Positions 1 to 5,241 of a DNA stretch of 6,368 nucleotides are shown piece by piece (position 1 is the first letter of the stretch; each line of letters opens with the position of its first letter). Source of the DNA: an uncultured Saprospiraceae bacterium. GTDB taxonomy: Bacteria; Bacteroidota; Bacteroidia; Chitinophagales; Saprospiraceae. Both the position numbers and the translations under genes were made by a program. Below the pieces are notes generated by a model that had not been told where the DNA came from, did no database searches, and saw only the letters and a list, made by a program, of their open reading frames with translations. The DNA is taken from contig CAKZUM010000615.1 of assembly GCA_937921525.1 (NCBI GenBank), positions 1 through 6,368 of the forward strand. The letters run 5' to 3'.

Positions 1-118
1 GACTAAAAAAATAGCCCTCTTTTTAGGTCAAAAATACAATTTCTAGACTTTAGTCTCTACCTAAAAAAGAATTCCTCTTGAAGAGAACGGACTTTCGTCA
101 TGGATTTTGCATTGAATA

Positions 119-142
119 CTGTATTTTAACGAAAAAATACAG
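119..142. repeat. Hairpin just upstream of the monooxygenase start
   Basis: CTGTATTTT (119-127) and AAAATACAG (134-142) form a perfect 9-bp inverted repeat around a 6-nt loop, ending 8 nt before the ATG at 151. It could be an operator for a regulator or a leader hairpin that affects ribosome access. No convincing Bacteroidota -7 box (TAnnTTTG) was found nearby, so whether it lies in the promoter or the leader is unknown. The loop region (TTTTAACGAA) resembles the start of the dispersed repeat found at 2367, which may be chance. Confidence 0.45.
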
Positions 143-150
143 GCTAGAAT

Positions 151-1734
151 ATGAAAACACGTCAAACGAAGGTATTAATTATAGGAGCGGGACCGACAGG
201 ATTGATGATGGCTTGTCAATTGGCGAGACATAAAGTCCCTTTTGTTATTATAGATCAGAAAAAAAGTATTACTAATGAGACAAAAGCACTAGGCGTACAG
301 GCAAGAACGATGGAGGTCTATCAGCAAATGGGAATTGCGCAAGAGGCATTGCGGAGAGGATTGGTTGGGGAGGCGGTCAACTTTGTGGTAAAAGGCCAAC
401 CGACTAGGCGTATACATTTGGTAGAAATTGGTAAAGGCATCAGTCCTTTTCCTTTTATACATATGCTTGTGCAGCACGAGAACGAAGCCTTATTGCAGCA
501 TTTTTTAAAAACAGAGGGCGAAAGTGTTCTGTGGAATACCCATTTAGATAGCATTACGCAGACAAATACAGAAGTAGAGGCAATAATTATTACTGAAGAA
601 GGAGAGCGACAGACCATTGTTGCAGACTGGTTGGTGGGAGCAGATGGTGGAAGTAGCACGATCAGAAAGCAATTAGGTATGTCTTTTAAGGGCGAGACGC
701 ACGAACAGACTTTTTTTGTCGCAGATACAGAGATTGATTGGAAATTTTCGCAGGAAGTACATGTCTGCCTTGATAAAACAAAGTTTTTAGCTTTCTTTCC
801 GATGAAAGGGGATCGAAGGTTTAGAATAGTAGGGGCTTTGCCTAGCCATCTAGAAGATGTAGAAGGAATTGAATTTGAAACCTTTATTGAAGAGGTGTTA
901 GAAGATATGACTATCAATTTAAAAGTAAGCAATACAGATTGGTTTAAAACATACAAAATCCATCATAGAGTAGTACCTGATTTTCAAAAAGGGCGTTGCT
1001 TCTTAGCAGGTGATGCTGCCCATATCCATAGTCCTGTAGGGGCACAAGGGATGAATACGGGATTATTAGATGCCTATAATCTAGCATGGAAACTAGCATT
1101 GGTGGTAAAAGAAAAAGCAGCTGTTAGTTTATTAAAAACGTATACGGAAGAGCGCTTACCTTTTGCCCAAGAATTGGTGAAAACTACCGACCGAGCATTT
1201 GGGATGATTGTTTCTAAAAATCCTTTACTACGTTTTTTTAGAATGAATATTTTTCCGTCTCTTTTTAAGATAGGTACTTCTTATGATAAGATTCGAAAAT
1301 TTGCTTTTGGCAGAGTTTCGCAAACAGGTATTCACTACAGGGCAAGTTCTATCAATAGAGATCATCAGTCGGATGCTTTTACTGCAAATGCGCCAGAAGC
1401 TGGAGATCGATTTCCTTATATCACTTCTAATAATACGAGTACCTTTGATTGGCTAGATGGGACTGCTTTTCAATTGCTTTATTTCTATACGAAACGGGAT
1501 GAAGAGGAAATTGTGCAGTTAAAAAATTATATGGACTTATCTGATTTAGAGATTCAATTTCAGCAATTTGATAAGGAGCGCAATGCTACCTTTTTTGAAG
1601 GCTTGGGTATTAAAGAACAAGCCTTGTTTATTGTTCGTCCTGATATGTATATCGGGTATCGAAGTGGGGAAGTGGACTTGATGGATATGGAGGTTTACTT
1701 TCGGCGGTTGTTGGGTGGGGAGCGTGTGGACTGA
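151..1734 (+). CDS. FAD-dependent aromatic-ring-hydroxylase-type monooxygenase
   Basis: This 527-residue protein is a group A flavoprotein monooxygenase of the PheA/TfdB/MhpA type (FAD_binding_3 family). Such enzymes use NAD(P)H and O2 to hydroxylate aromatic or polyketide-like substrates in the cytoplasm. The three signature motifs are visible: the Rossmann GxGxxG at G12, G14 and G17, with the acidic strand-2 end at D35; the DG motif at D165-G166 (VGADGGSSTIR); and the GD motif at G287-D288, followed by AAHIHSPVGAQGMNTGLLDA. ALGVQARTMEV at 46-56 is also typical. The C-terminal part (about 410-527) carries GDRFP at 418-422 and LFIVRPDMYIGYR at 492-504, matching the thioredoxin-like C-terminal domain of this subfamily, so the protein looks full length. 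The ATG at 151 leaves only six residues before the first beta strand, which fits the family. No partner gene is adjacent. Substrate cannot be assigned; a detoxifying or antibiotic-modifying enzyme is equally possible. Confidence 0.93.
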   Translation: MKTRQTKVLIIGAGPTGLMMACQLARHKVPFVIIDQKKSITNETKALGVQARTMEVYQQMGIAQEALRRGLVGEAVNFVVKGQPTRRIHLVEIGKGISPFPFIHMLVQHENEALLQHFLKTEGESVLWNTHLDSITQTNTEVEAIIITEEGERQTIVADWLVGADGGSSTIRKQLGMSFKGETHEQTFFVADTEIDWKFSQEVHVCLDKTKFLAFFPMKGDRRFRIVGALPSHLEDVEGIEFETFIEEVLEDMTINLKVSNTDWFKTYKIHHRVVPDFQKGRCFLAGDAAHIHSPVGAQGMNTGLLDAYNLAWKLALVVKEKAAVSLLKTYTEERLPFAQELVKTTDRAFGMIVSKNPLLRFFRMNIFPSLFKIGTSYDKIRKFAFGRVSQTGIHYRASSINRDHQSDAFTANAPEAGDRFPYITSNNTSTFDWLDGTAFQLLYFYTKRDEEEIVQLKNYMDLSDLEIQFQQFDKERNATFFEGLGIKEQALFIVRPDMYIGYRSGEVDLMDMEVYFRRLLGGERVD

Positions 1735-1740
1735 GAAAAA

Positions 1741-1843
1741 ATCATAAACCAGAAATCTACATCAGAAATCATATATCCATCACGATTTGAACTAGATGGA
1801 TTTATGATGTATGATTTCTGAAGTATGATGTATGATTTACTGG
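1741..1843. repeat. Imperfect inverted repeat with internal 15-nt direct repeat
   Basis: The right half contains TATGATGTATGATTT twice, at 1803-1817 and 1824-1838 (21-nt period). The left half (1748-1781) carries shortened reverse-complement versions (CAGAAATC, AGAAATCATA, TATCCATC), so the segment folds back on itself with the tip near 1782-1794. CCAG at 1748-1751 and CTGG at 1840-1843 close the base. It begins 7 nt after the monooxygenase stop codon and would form a 3'-UTR hairpin on that transcript. There is no T-tract after it, so it is not a standard intrinsic terminator. Confidence 0.6.
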
Positions 1844-1879
1844 CTGGATTCAGTATCCGTTTTTCTAACTCCTCCCGAT

Positions 1880-1897
1880 CTCCTCTTCAAAGAGGAG
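1880..1897. repeat. Short perfect hairpin CTCCTCTT/AAGAGGAG
   Basis: CTCCTCTT (1880-1887) and AAGAGGAG (1890-1897) are perfect reverse complements with only two bases between them. A related imperfect version, CCTCTTGAAGAG, occurs near 74-85. No run of T follows, so terminator activity is not supported. It looks like a small intergenic palindrome. Confidence 0.5.
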
Positions 1898-2174
1898 GAG
1901 ACGTTTCCATTTGAATATTTTCCCGATACAGTCTACATTCTTAAACAACTTCTATGAATCGGTAGAGTTAATTCAACTTTATTGGTTGTAAAAAAAATAT
2001 GCCCTAACGTAGTCCAGCAATTCATAGGAATAGAATACAGGTAATTAGAAGAATTTTAATTCTGTGTGTAGGATATTTTTAAGAATTTTTACTATTTTAA
2101 TTCGATATTGGCAACAATCAGGGTTGAAGCGTTGCCTTCATCATTTAAAAAGAGAAGAAAACGTAGTGCAAAAA

Positions 2175-2350
2175 GACAAGTTTATCCAAAGACTAAAAGT
2201 AGTTGACACTTTTAACTTCAAACTCAACTTCAAATTATGACGTTGACCTTAAAACAGGCTGTCAACATCTCGTTTTGAGGTTGAGGTTGAAGTTGAGGTT
2301 GAAGTTGAATTTTTTAAAAAACAACTGTCAACCATCTAGATAAACTTGTC
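2175..2350. repeat. Large nested inverted repeat built from RGTTGA hexamers
   Basis: Several complementary pairs nest in the right order. The outer pair is GACAAGTTTATC (2175-2186) with GATAAACTTGTC (2339-2350), 12/12. The next is GTTGACA (2202-2208) with TGTCAAC (2326-2332), 7/7. The third is AACTTCAAACTCAACTTCAA (2214-2233) with 2287-2306, 19/20. The innermost is GTTGAC (2242-2247) with GTCAAC (2261-2266). The right arm contains five tandem RGTTGA hexamers at 2279-2308, more than the left arm can pair, so the arms are unequal. The whole could extrude as a cruciform or form a long RNA hairpin. It resembles a MITE-like or expanding palindromic repeat rather than a terminator. A copy of the dispersed repeat follows directly. 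Confidence 0.75.
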
Positions 2351-2366
2351 ATATTTTGTCGTTTTT

Positions 2367-2409
2367 TAACGAAATACGTCTCTATTCTCTGCTCTCGGTT
2401 CTCTGCTCT
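2367..2409 (+). repeat. Dispersed repeat copy, uninterrupted (empty site)
   Basis: This is the clearest forward copy of the window's recurring intergenic element: TAACGAAATAC, then GTCTCTATTCTCTGCTCT, then CGGTTCTCTGCTCT. The 17-mer TCTCTATTCTCTGCTCT (2379-2395) is identical at 5218-5234. The same element in reverse orientation lies at 3309-3381, where it is split by a GC-rich hairpin. The point corresponding to that split is between 2387 and 2388. Confidence 0.7.
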
Positions 2410-2496
2410 TAAAAATGTTCCATAGTGTAACAACAAAGTATGTATTAATTTTATTATAAAGTTAAAATTTTACTTTTTCATTATTGATATACTTCT

Positions 2497-2504
2497 TAAT
2501 TTTG
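2497..2504 (+). promoter_or_regulatory. Candidate -7 box TAnnTTTG for the NIPSNAP gene
   Basis: TAATTTTG matches the Bacteroidota housekeeping -7 consensus TAnnTTTG exactly and lies 28 nt before the ATG at 2533. A clear -33 TTTG is not seen; only a T-rich stretch (about 2474-2479) lies at suitable spacing. Transcription would start near 2510 and give a leader of roughly 20 nt. Confidence 0.45.
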
Positions 2505-2532
2505 TAACATCTCCTAATATCCACGAAATAGT

Positions 2533-3300
2533 ATGAAAAGACGTAAATTTCTTAATGCTACCACTACAATAGCTGCCGCTGCTGCAATTCCAATCAGTTG
2601 TGCTGCTACAAGTAAAGCCAACACGGTAGAAGAAATAGAGAAAGAATTATACGAAATAAGAACGTATGAACTGAAGTTTGGCGGAAATGCTAAATTGTTG
2701 ATAAATTATCTGAAAGAAGCATTGCAACCAGCCCTGAAAAGAGCAGGTGGTAATCAATTTATGATATTTGACGAGGTGGGAAATTCAGATCCTAAGAAGA
2801 TATGGGTTCTGATAAGCTATCCAAATGCAGCCACATATATACAAGCTCAGACCTTAACTAAAGATACTGTTTTTAATGCTGCTGCTAGTACCTATACTGC
2901 TTCAGAGCAAGCTATATATAACCGATTCACTTCTTCGCTCTTATTGGCTTTTGATGGACTTCCTCAGATGATGAATCCAGTTGATGGTGCGTCTATTTTT
3001 GAATTAAGGACTTATGAAGGATACTCTGAAGATGCAGTAGGAAGGAAAATTAAGATGTTCAACAAAGAAGAAATTCCTCTATTTAAGGAAGTCGGCTTAA
3101 ATCCCGTATTTTTTGGAGAAATGATCGCTGGTCCATATCGACCTTGCTTAACTTATCTACTCAACTTTAAAGATATGCAAGCGCATGGAGTTGCTTGGGA
3201 AAAATTCATTGCCTCTCCAGAATGGAATACGATGAAGGTGAAAAAAGAATACGCCAATACGGTATCTAATATTCGAAAGGTGTTTTTGAAACCTATTTAG
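2533..3300 (+). CDS. Tat-exported NIPSNAP-family protein
   Basis: The 255-residue product starts with MKRRKFLNATTT followed by an alanine-rich hydrophobic stretch (13-25). This is a twin-arginine (Tat) signal peptide with R3-R4 and the usual RRxFL, so the protein is probably exported folded. The mature part has two related halves: YEIRTYEL at 40-47 opens the first and FELRTYEG at 156-163 opens the second. The latter runs to the C-terminus with EEIPLFKEVGLNPVFFGE and a W-rich segment. This ELRTY signature and length fit a tandem NIPSNAP (PF07978, dimeric alpha/beta-barrel-like) protein. The biochemical role of bacterial NIPSNAP proteins is poorly known, so no reaction is assigned. C23 could suggest a lipoprotein, but the preceding PIS is not a good lipobox. 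It is transcribed alone, converging on the next gene. Confidence 0.88.
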   Translation: MKRRKFLNATTTIAAAAAIPISCAATSKANTVEEIEKELYEIRTYELKFGGNAKLLINYLKEALQPALKRAGGNQFMIFDEVGNSDPKKIWVLISYPNAATYIQAQTLTKDTVFNAAASTYTASEQAIYNRFTSSLLLAFDGLPQMMNPVDGASIFELRTYEGYSEDAVGRKIKMFNKEEIPLFKEVGLNPVFFGEMIAGPYRPCLTYLLNFKDMQAHGVAWEKFIASPEWNTMKVKKEYANTVSNIRKVFLKPI

Positions 3301-3308
3301 TTTTTGTT

Positions 3309-3381
3309 AGAATAGAGAAGCGAGAGCAGACCAGCCCGACTGGCCGTTAGGCGGGCGGGGAATAGAGATGTAATTCGTTTA
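3309..3381 (-). repeat. Dispersed repeat copy, reverse orientation, interrupted
   Basis: The segments 3309-3330 and 3360-3381 together equal the reverse complement of 2367-2409. The first flank matches at 19 of 22 positions. The second begins with nine identical bases (GAATAGAGA) and ends in the TTCGTTTA equivalent of TAACGAA. Between them sit 29 GC-rich bases absent from the copies at 2367 and 5209. The copy begins 8 nt after the NIPSNAP stop codon. Confidence 0.7.
3331..3359. mobile_element. 29-bp GC-rich palindromic insert (miniature element candidate)
   Basis: The insert borders come from comparison with the uninterrupted repeat at 2367-2409. The inserted segment folds symmetrically: 3331-3341 pairs with 3349-3359 (9 of 11 positions, two A/G mismatches) around the 7-nt loop GGCCGTT. 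The insert therefore coincides exactly with one hairpin. Its high GC content contrasts sharply with the AT-rich surroundings. No target-site duplication is visible. It is far too short to code for anything, so any movement would depend on an enzyme elsewhere. A contracted or rearranged repeat is an alternative explanation. Confidence 0.6.
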
Positions 3382-3403
3382 AGAATAGACAAAATTCCAT
3401 TGG

Positions 3404-3437
3404 TTTTTAAACGAAATACTTTTATACTTTCTATTCT
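3404..3437 (+). repeat. Diverged dispersed repeat copy, forward orientation
   Basis: TTTTTAAACGAAATAC (3404-3419) followed by TTCTATTCT resembles the unit at 2367-2409 and is inverted relative to the copy at 3309-3381. TAATTCGTTTA (3371-3381) and TAAACGAAATA (3408-3418) match as reverse complements at 10 of 11 positions, so the two copies form an inverted pair behind the NIPSNAP gene. Confidence 0.5.
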
Positions 3438-3478
3438 TGTATAGTTTCAAAATTCCTAATATGGTCTAATATCTGGTG

Positions 3479-3526
3479 CTAAAAAATAATCCGTAGCTAA
3501 ATTTTTAGCTACGGATTATTTTTTAG
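3479..3526. terminator. Bidirectional intrinsic terminator, 23-bp perfect stem
   Basis: Bases 3479-3501 and 3504-3526 are perfect reverse complements. The core is AATCCGTAGCTAAA with its partner TTTAGCTACGGATT, flanked by A6 on the left and T6 on the right. Read in either direction, the stem ends in a U-tract. It lies between the convergent NIPSNAP (+) and NRDE (-) genes, 24 nt beyond the latter's stop codon, and so should end both transcripts. Confidence 0.88.
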
Positions 3527-3549
3527 TAATAGTCGATCAAGTGCCTATA

Positions 3550-4260
3550 TCAAACGTGTGATAGGCTTTTCAATACTTGAGTATTCGTAATTAAATCGTG
3601 GTAAAACATTTGCTGTGTTGTCTGGGTACTTACAACCTGCGTAATACTAACAGTCTGCACTAGATAATTATAACGATTCATCATAAAATCTATAGAAGGA
3701 TTTCCTTCTCCACCTTCTTTATGCAGGGCTAGAATAGCGGTTCTACTAAAATCCGTTCTACCATCTAGCCATTCCGTAAACCATTTTTTTCTTTTTTCTT
3801 GCGTTACTTTATCATATAGGGTGGCCGAAGACCAAATATGAGGTTTAGCGGTATCTAATTCCAGTAAATGTGTTTGCTCCCCATCCCACCTAAAATCAAA
3901 TAACTGCCCATTGTCATAAATAATCATAGTAAAAGGCTCTATTCCTTGAAAATTGTATTGTTCAAAGAAGTGACTGGCATGTGAGTAATCAAAAAACTCC
4001 ATTACCATAATTCCTCGACTCATGCGGTAGGGTAGTTGTCTTTCTTGACGCACAAAAGCACCGTTGAGTAGGCAGACTAAGCGATCTTTAGAGGAGAGCA
4101 TAATCCAACTGCCTCCAGCACCTTTATCTCTAGGAAATAGCAATTCTTGACCACTACGAGTTAGTTGGGTAATATTTTTAGGAGAGCGTAAAGCACTTTC
4201 GTCTCTATTAGAAGTTAATATATATCCGTCTTTTTGAGGAATATAGGTGACTGTACACAT
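3550..4260 (-). CDS. NRDE/TANGO2-family protein
   Basis: The 236-residue product begins MCTVTYIP and carries the family's eponymous motif at N18-R19-D20-E21 (TSNRDESALR). The conserved GAGGSWIML is at 47-55, followed by a LVCLLNG strand (61-67). This is the N-terminal layout of the NRDE (former DUF833) / TANGO2 family. C2, exposed if Met1 is removed, is typical of these proteins and has led to comparison with Ntn-hydrolases. Eukaryotic TANGO2 has been linked to haem trafficking and lipid metabolism; a bacterial role cannot be deduced here. No signal peptide or membrane segment is seen, so the protein is probably cytoplasmic. The ATG at 4260 is favoured because MC is the conserved family start. 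It is separated from the CBS gene by about 155 bp with two hairpins and is probably its own transcription unit. Confidence 0.9.
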   Translation of the reverse strand: MCTVTYIPQKDGYILTSNRDESALRSPKNITQLTRSGQELLFPRDKGAGGSWIMLSSKDRLVCLLNGAFVRQERQLPYRMSRGIMVMEFFDYSHASHFFEQYNFQGIEPFTMIIYDNGQLFDFRWDGEQTHLLELDTAKPHIWSSATLYDKVTQEKRKKWFTEWLDGRTDFSRTAILALHKEGGEGNPSIDFMMNRYNYLVQTVSITQVVSTQTTQQMFYHDLITNTQVLKSLSHV

Positions 4261-4285
4261 AGTGGGGATTAGAAGTCAGACTTTT

Positions 4286-4346
4286 GATGTTGACTTTATG
4301 ACGCTACTATTCATTAAACTGTGGCAGAAAATCTAGTGGTCAACGT
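4286..4346. repeat. GATGTTGAC/GGTCAACGT inverted pair
   Basis: GATGTTGAC (4286-4294) and GGTCAACGT (4338-4346) are imperfect reverse complements, with GTTGAC/GTCAAC as the perfect core and about 43 nt between them. The same two words in the reverse sense (ACGTTGACC, GTCAACATC) lie at 2240-2248 and 2261-2269 inside the large hairpin. The pair lies just upstream of the NRDE gene, in its probable leader or promoter region. Confidence 0.4.
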
Positions 4347-4361
4347 GTCGTGAGTTTTGAA

Positions 4362-4387
4362 CCTGCCTTCCAAGGAACGCAGGCAGG
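4362..4387. repeat. GC-rich palindrome CCTGCC...GGCAGG
   Basis: CCTGCC (4362-4367) pairs with GGCAGG (4382-4387), and TTCC (4368-4371) with GGAA (4374-4377) inside, leaving CGCA as a bulge. It lies 29 nt beyond the CBS-protein stop codon on the minus strand, but only an A/T mixture follows and no clean U-tract, so it is a weak terminator at best. Such CTGCC-type palindromes are common intergenic elements in Bacteroidota genomes. It may be the same class of object as the insert at 3331-3359, although the sequences differ. Confidence 0.55.
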
Positions 4388-4415
4388 CTTGCGTTAGACT
4401 TTGATTTTTTTCGAA

Positions 4416-5075
4416 TTAAACGTTCAAGTAAGCCATTAACAAGTCATATCTTTCTTTAATGGTATCTGTAAACTGAGCTTCCATAAACGATGCTTTTATT
4501 TTATAATTAAAACGCTCAAAAGTAGCAATGAGACCATGTATATCAGGCTTGTTTACTTTGATCGTTACATCCATCAAGAAGGCATCTTTATTAGTGGTAA
4601 TAAATGAGCTAAGTATATTCGCATTTTCTGATTCTACGATCCTAGCAATTTCTACCAAAGAATAATCTCGTCTTTGAAGTTCCAAAACGATAATACTTCC
4701 GGGTTCTGTAAAAGCAGCAGTAGCAGCAAAGTATTGTAACAAATCATCTTGTGTGACATACCCTACATATTCCTCTTTTTCATTTACGGCAGGAATGAGT
4801 GTTAAGCGTTGTGTCGCCAAAACTTTCATTACTTCAAATAAATGATCTCTTTCTTTTACATAAGGACGGAATAAGGAAAGTCTATAAGAACCCAAAGGTT
4901 CGTCCACATCATAATTTAATATATCATCCTCTGATATAACCCCAAGCAATTCCTTATTATTAACGATAGGTAGGTGGCGAACGCCAAATTCATTCATAAT
5001 CGTCAGCGCTTCGTCCCCTGTATCAGAAGTTCTAATCGGTAATATGTCGTTAGAAATTAATGTTCCGGCTATCAT
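4416..5075 (-). CDS. CBS-pair protein with C-terminal ACT-like domain
   Basis: The 219-residue protein starts with two CBS motifs forming a Bateman module. CBS1 is at about 1-58, with GVRHLPIVNNKELLGVISEDDIL at its core (31-53). CBS2 is at about 70-118, with RLTLIPAVNE (90-99) and YVGYVTQDDLLQYF (103-116). A segment from about 126 to 195 opens with GSIIVLELQRRDYSLVEIAR and alternates strands and helices like an ACT domain (beta-alpha-beta-beta-alpha-beta). Bateman modules bind adenosine nucleotides and ACT domains bind small effectors, so a regulatory sensor role is inferred, with no catalytic part. This architecture is familiar in Bacteroidota, where I recall it beside NAD kinase; that gene is not in this window. 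The protein is probably cytoplasmic. The ATG at 5075 leaves no room for lost N-terminal sequence and is preceded by an A-rich stretch. Confidence 0.88.
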   Translation of the reverse strand: MIAGTLISNDILPIRTSDTGDEALTIMNEFGVRHLPIVNNKELLGVISEDDILNYDVDEPLGSYRLSLFRPYVKERDHLFEVMKVLATQRLTLIPAVNEKEEYVGYVTQDDLLQYFAATAAFTEPGSIIVLELQRRDYSLVEIARIVESENANILSSFITTNKDAFLMDVTIKVNKPDIHGLIATFERFNYKIKASFMEAQFTDTIKERYDLLMAYLNV

Positions 5076-5102
5076 AATTCTTTTTTAGTGTTTGTTTAAC
5101 TG

Positions 5103-5114
5103 GCTATTAATAGC
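5103..5114. promoter_or_regulatory. Perfect 12-bp palindrome upstream of CBS gene
   Basis: GCTATTAATAGC is a perfect palindrome centred about 33 nt upstream of the CBS-protein start codon (5075). Its position and two-fold symmetry suit an operator for a dimeric regulator. No promoter box could be placed to confirm this, and a chance AT-rich palindrome is possible. Confidence 0.3.
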
Positions 5115-5131
5115 AGGGGAAGTATTTCTTT

Positions 5132-5234
5132 AGAATAGAGAGTAGAGACCGCTATGCTGAGAGAACAGAGACTTCGAGCAAGACTCTTAGCTAGTCTCTG
5201 TTCTCTCAGTGAAACGATCTCTATTCTCTGCTCT
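5132..5234. repeat. Long inverted repeat, 42-nt arms, 19-nt loop
   Basis: The arms 5132-5173 and 5193-5234 align without gaps at 34 of 42 positions. The inner 17 bp (CTGAGAGAACAGAGACT, 5157-5173, with 5193-5209) are perfect. The outer part of the right arm (5209-5234) is a copy of the dispersed TCTCTATTCTCTGCTCT repeat, and the outer left arm is a diverged reverse copy. It starts 7 nt after the stop codon of the TM2 gene on the minus strand, so it would form a 3'-UTR hairpin there. No U-tract follows on either side, which argues against a standard terminator. Confidence 0.8.
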
Positions 5235-5241
5235 AATCTAT

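Larger units (their letters stand above)
1735..2532. other. Gene-free interval of about 800 bp rich in repeats
   Basis: No reading frame of credible length or composition lies between the monooxygenase stop and the NIPSNAP start. The stretch instead holds an ATGATGTATGATTT-type inverted repeat (1741-1843), a short CTCCTCTT hairpin (1880-1897), an 8-bp inverted repeat CTATGAAT/ATTCATAG (1952-1959 and 2020-2027), an AGAATT-TT-AATTCT hairpin (2050-2063), GGCAAC/GTTGCC (2110-2115 and 2131-2136), a large nested hairpin (2175-2350) and a copy of the dispersed TCTATTCTCTGCTCT repeat (2367-2409). A promoter for the next gene sits at its right end. A non-coding RNA gene could hide here, but I recognise none. 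Confidence 0.7.

Noticed and set aside
1..60. Hairpins GACTAAAAA/TTTTTAGGTC (1-29) and AGACT/AGTCT (45-56) as a terminator of an upstream gene
   Set aside because: The structure is cut by the window edge, the first stem needs a bulge and is mostly A-T pairs, so it cannot be supported.
90..150. Bacteroidota promoter for the monooxygenase gene
   Set aside because: No TAnnTTTG box was found; the closest matches have two or more differences.
289..477. Minus-strand 62-codon frame inside the monooxygenase gene
   Set aside because: Antisense shadow with no domain and no supporting context.
321..956. Minus-strand open frame of 211 codons inside the monooxygenase gene
   Set aside because: It lies wholly antisense to a gene with clear family motifs, its product is rich in Ser/Cys with no recognisable domain, and it has no start context of its own.
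2279..2308. Tandem hexamers as a CRISPR-like array
   Set aside because: Units are contiguous 6-mers without spacers, which is a microsatellite-like repeat.
2277..2311. Possible (Val-Glu)n coding stretch in the RGTTGA hexamer array
   Set aside because: The frame has a stop at 2250-2252, no ATG between that stop and the array, and ends soon after at a TAG. It is a by-product of the hexamer repeat.
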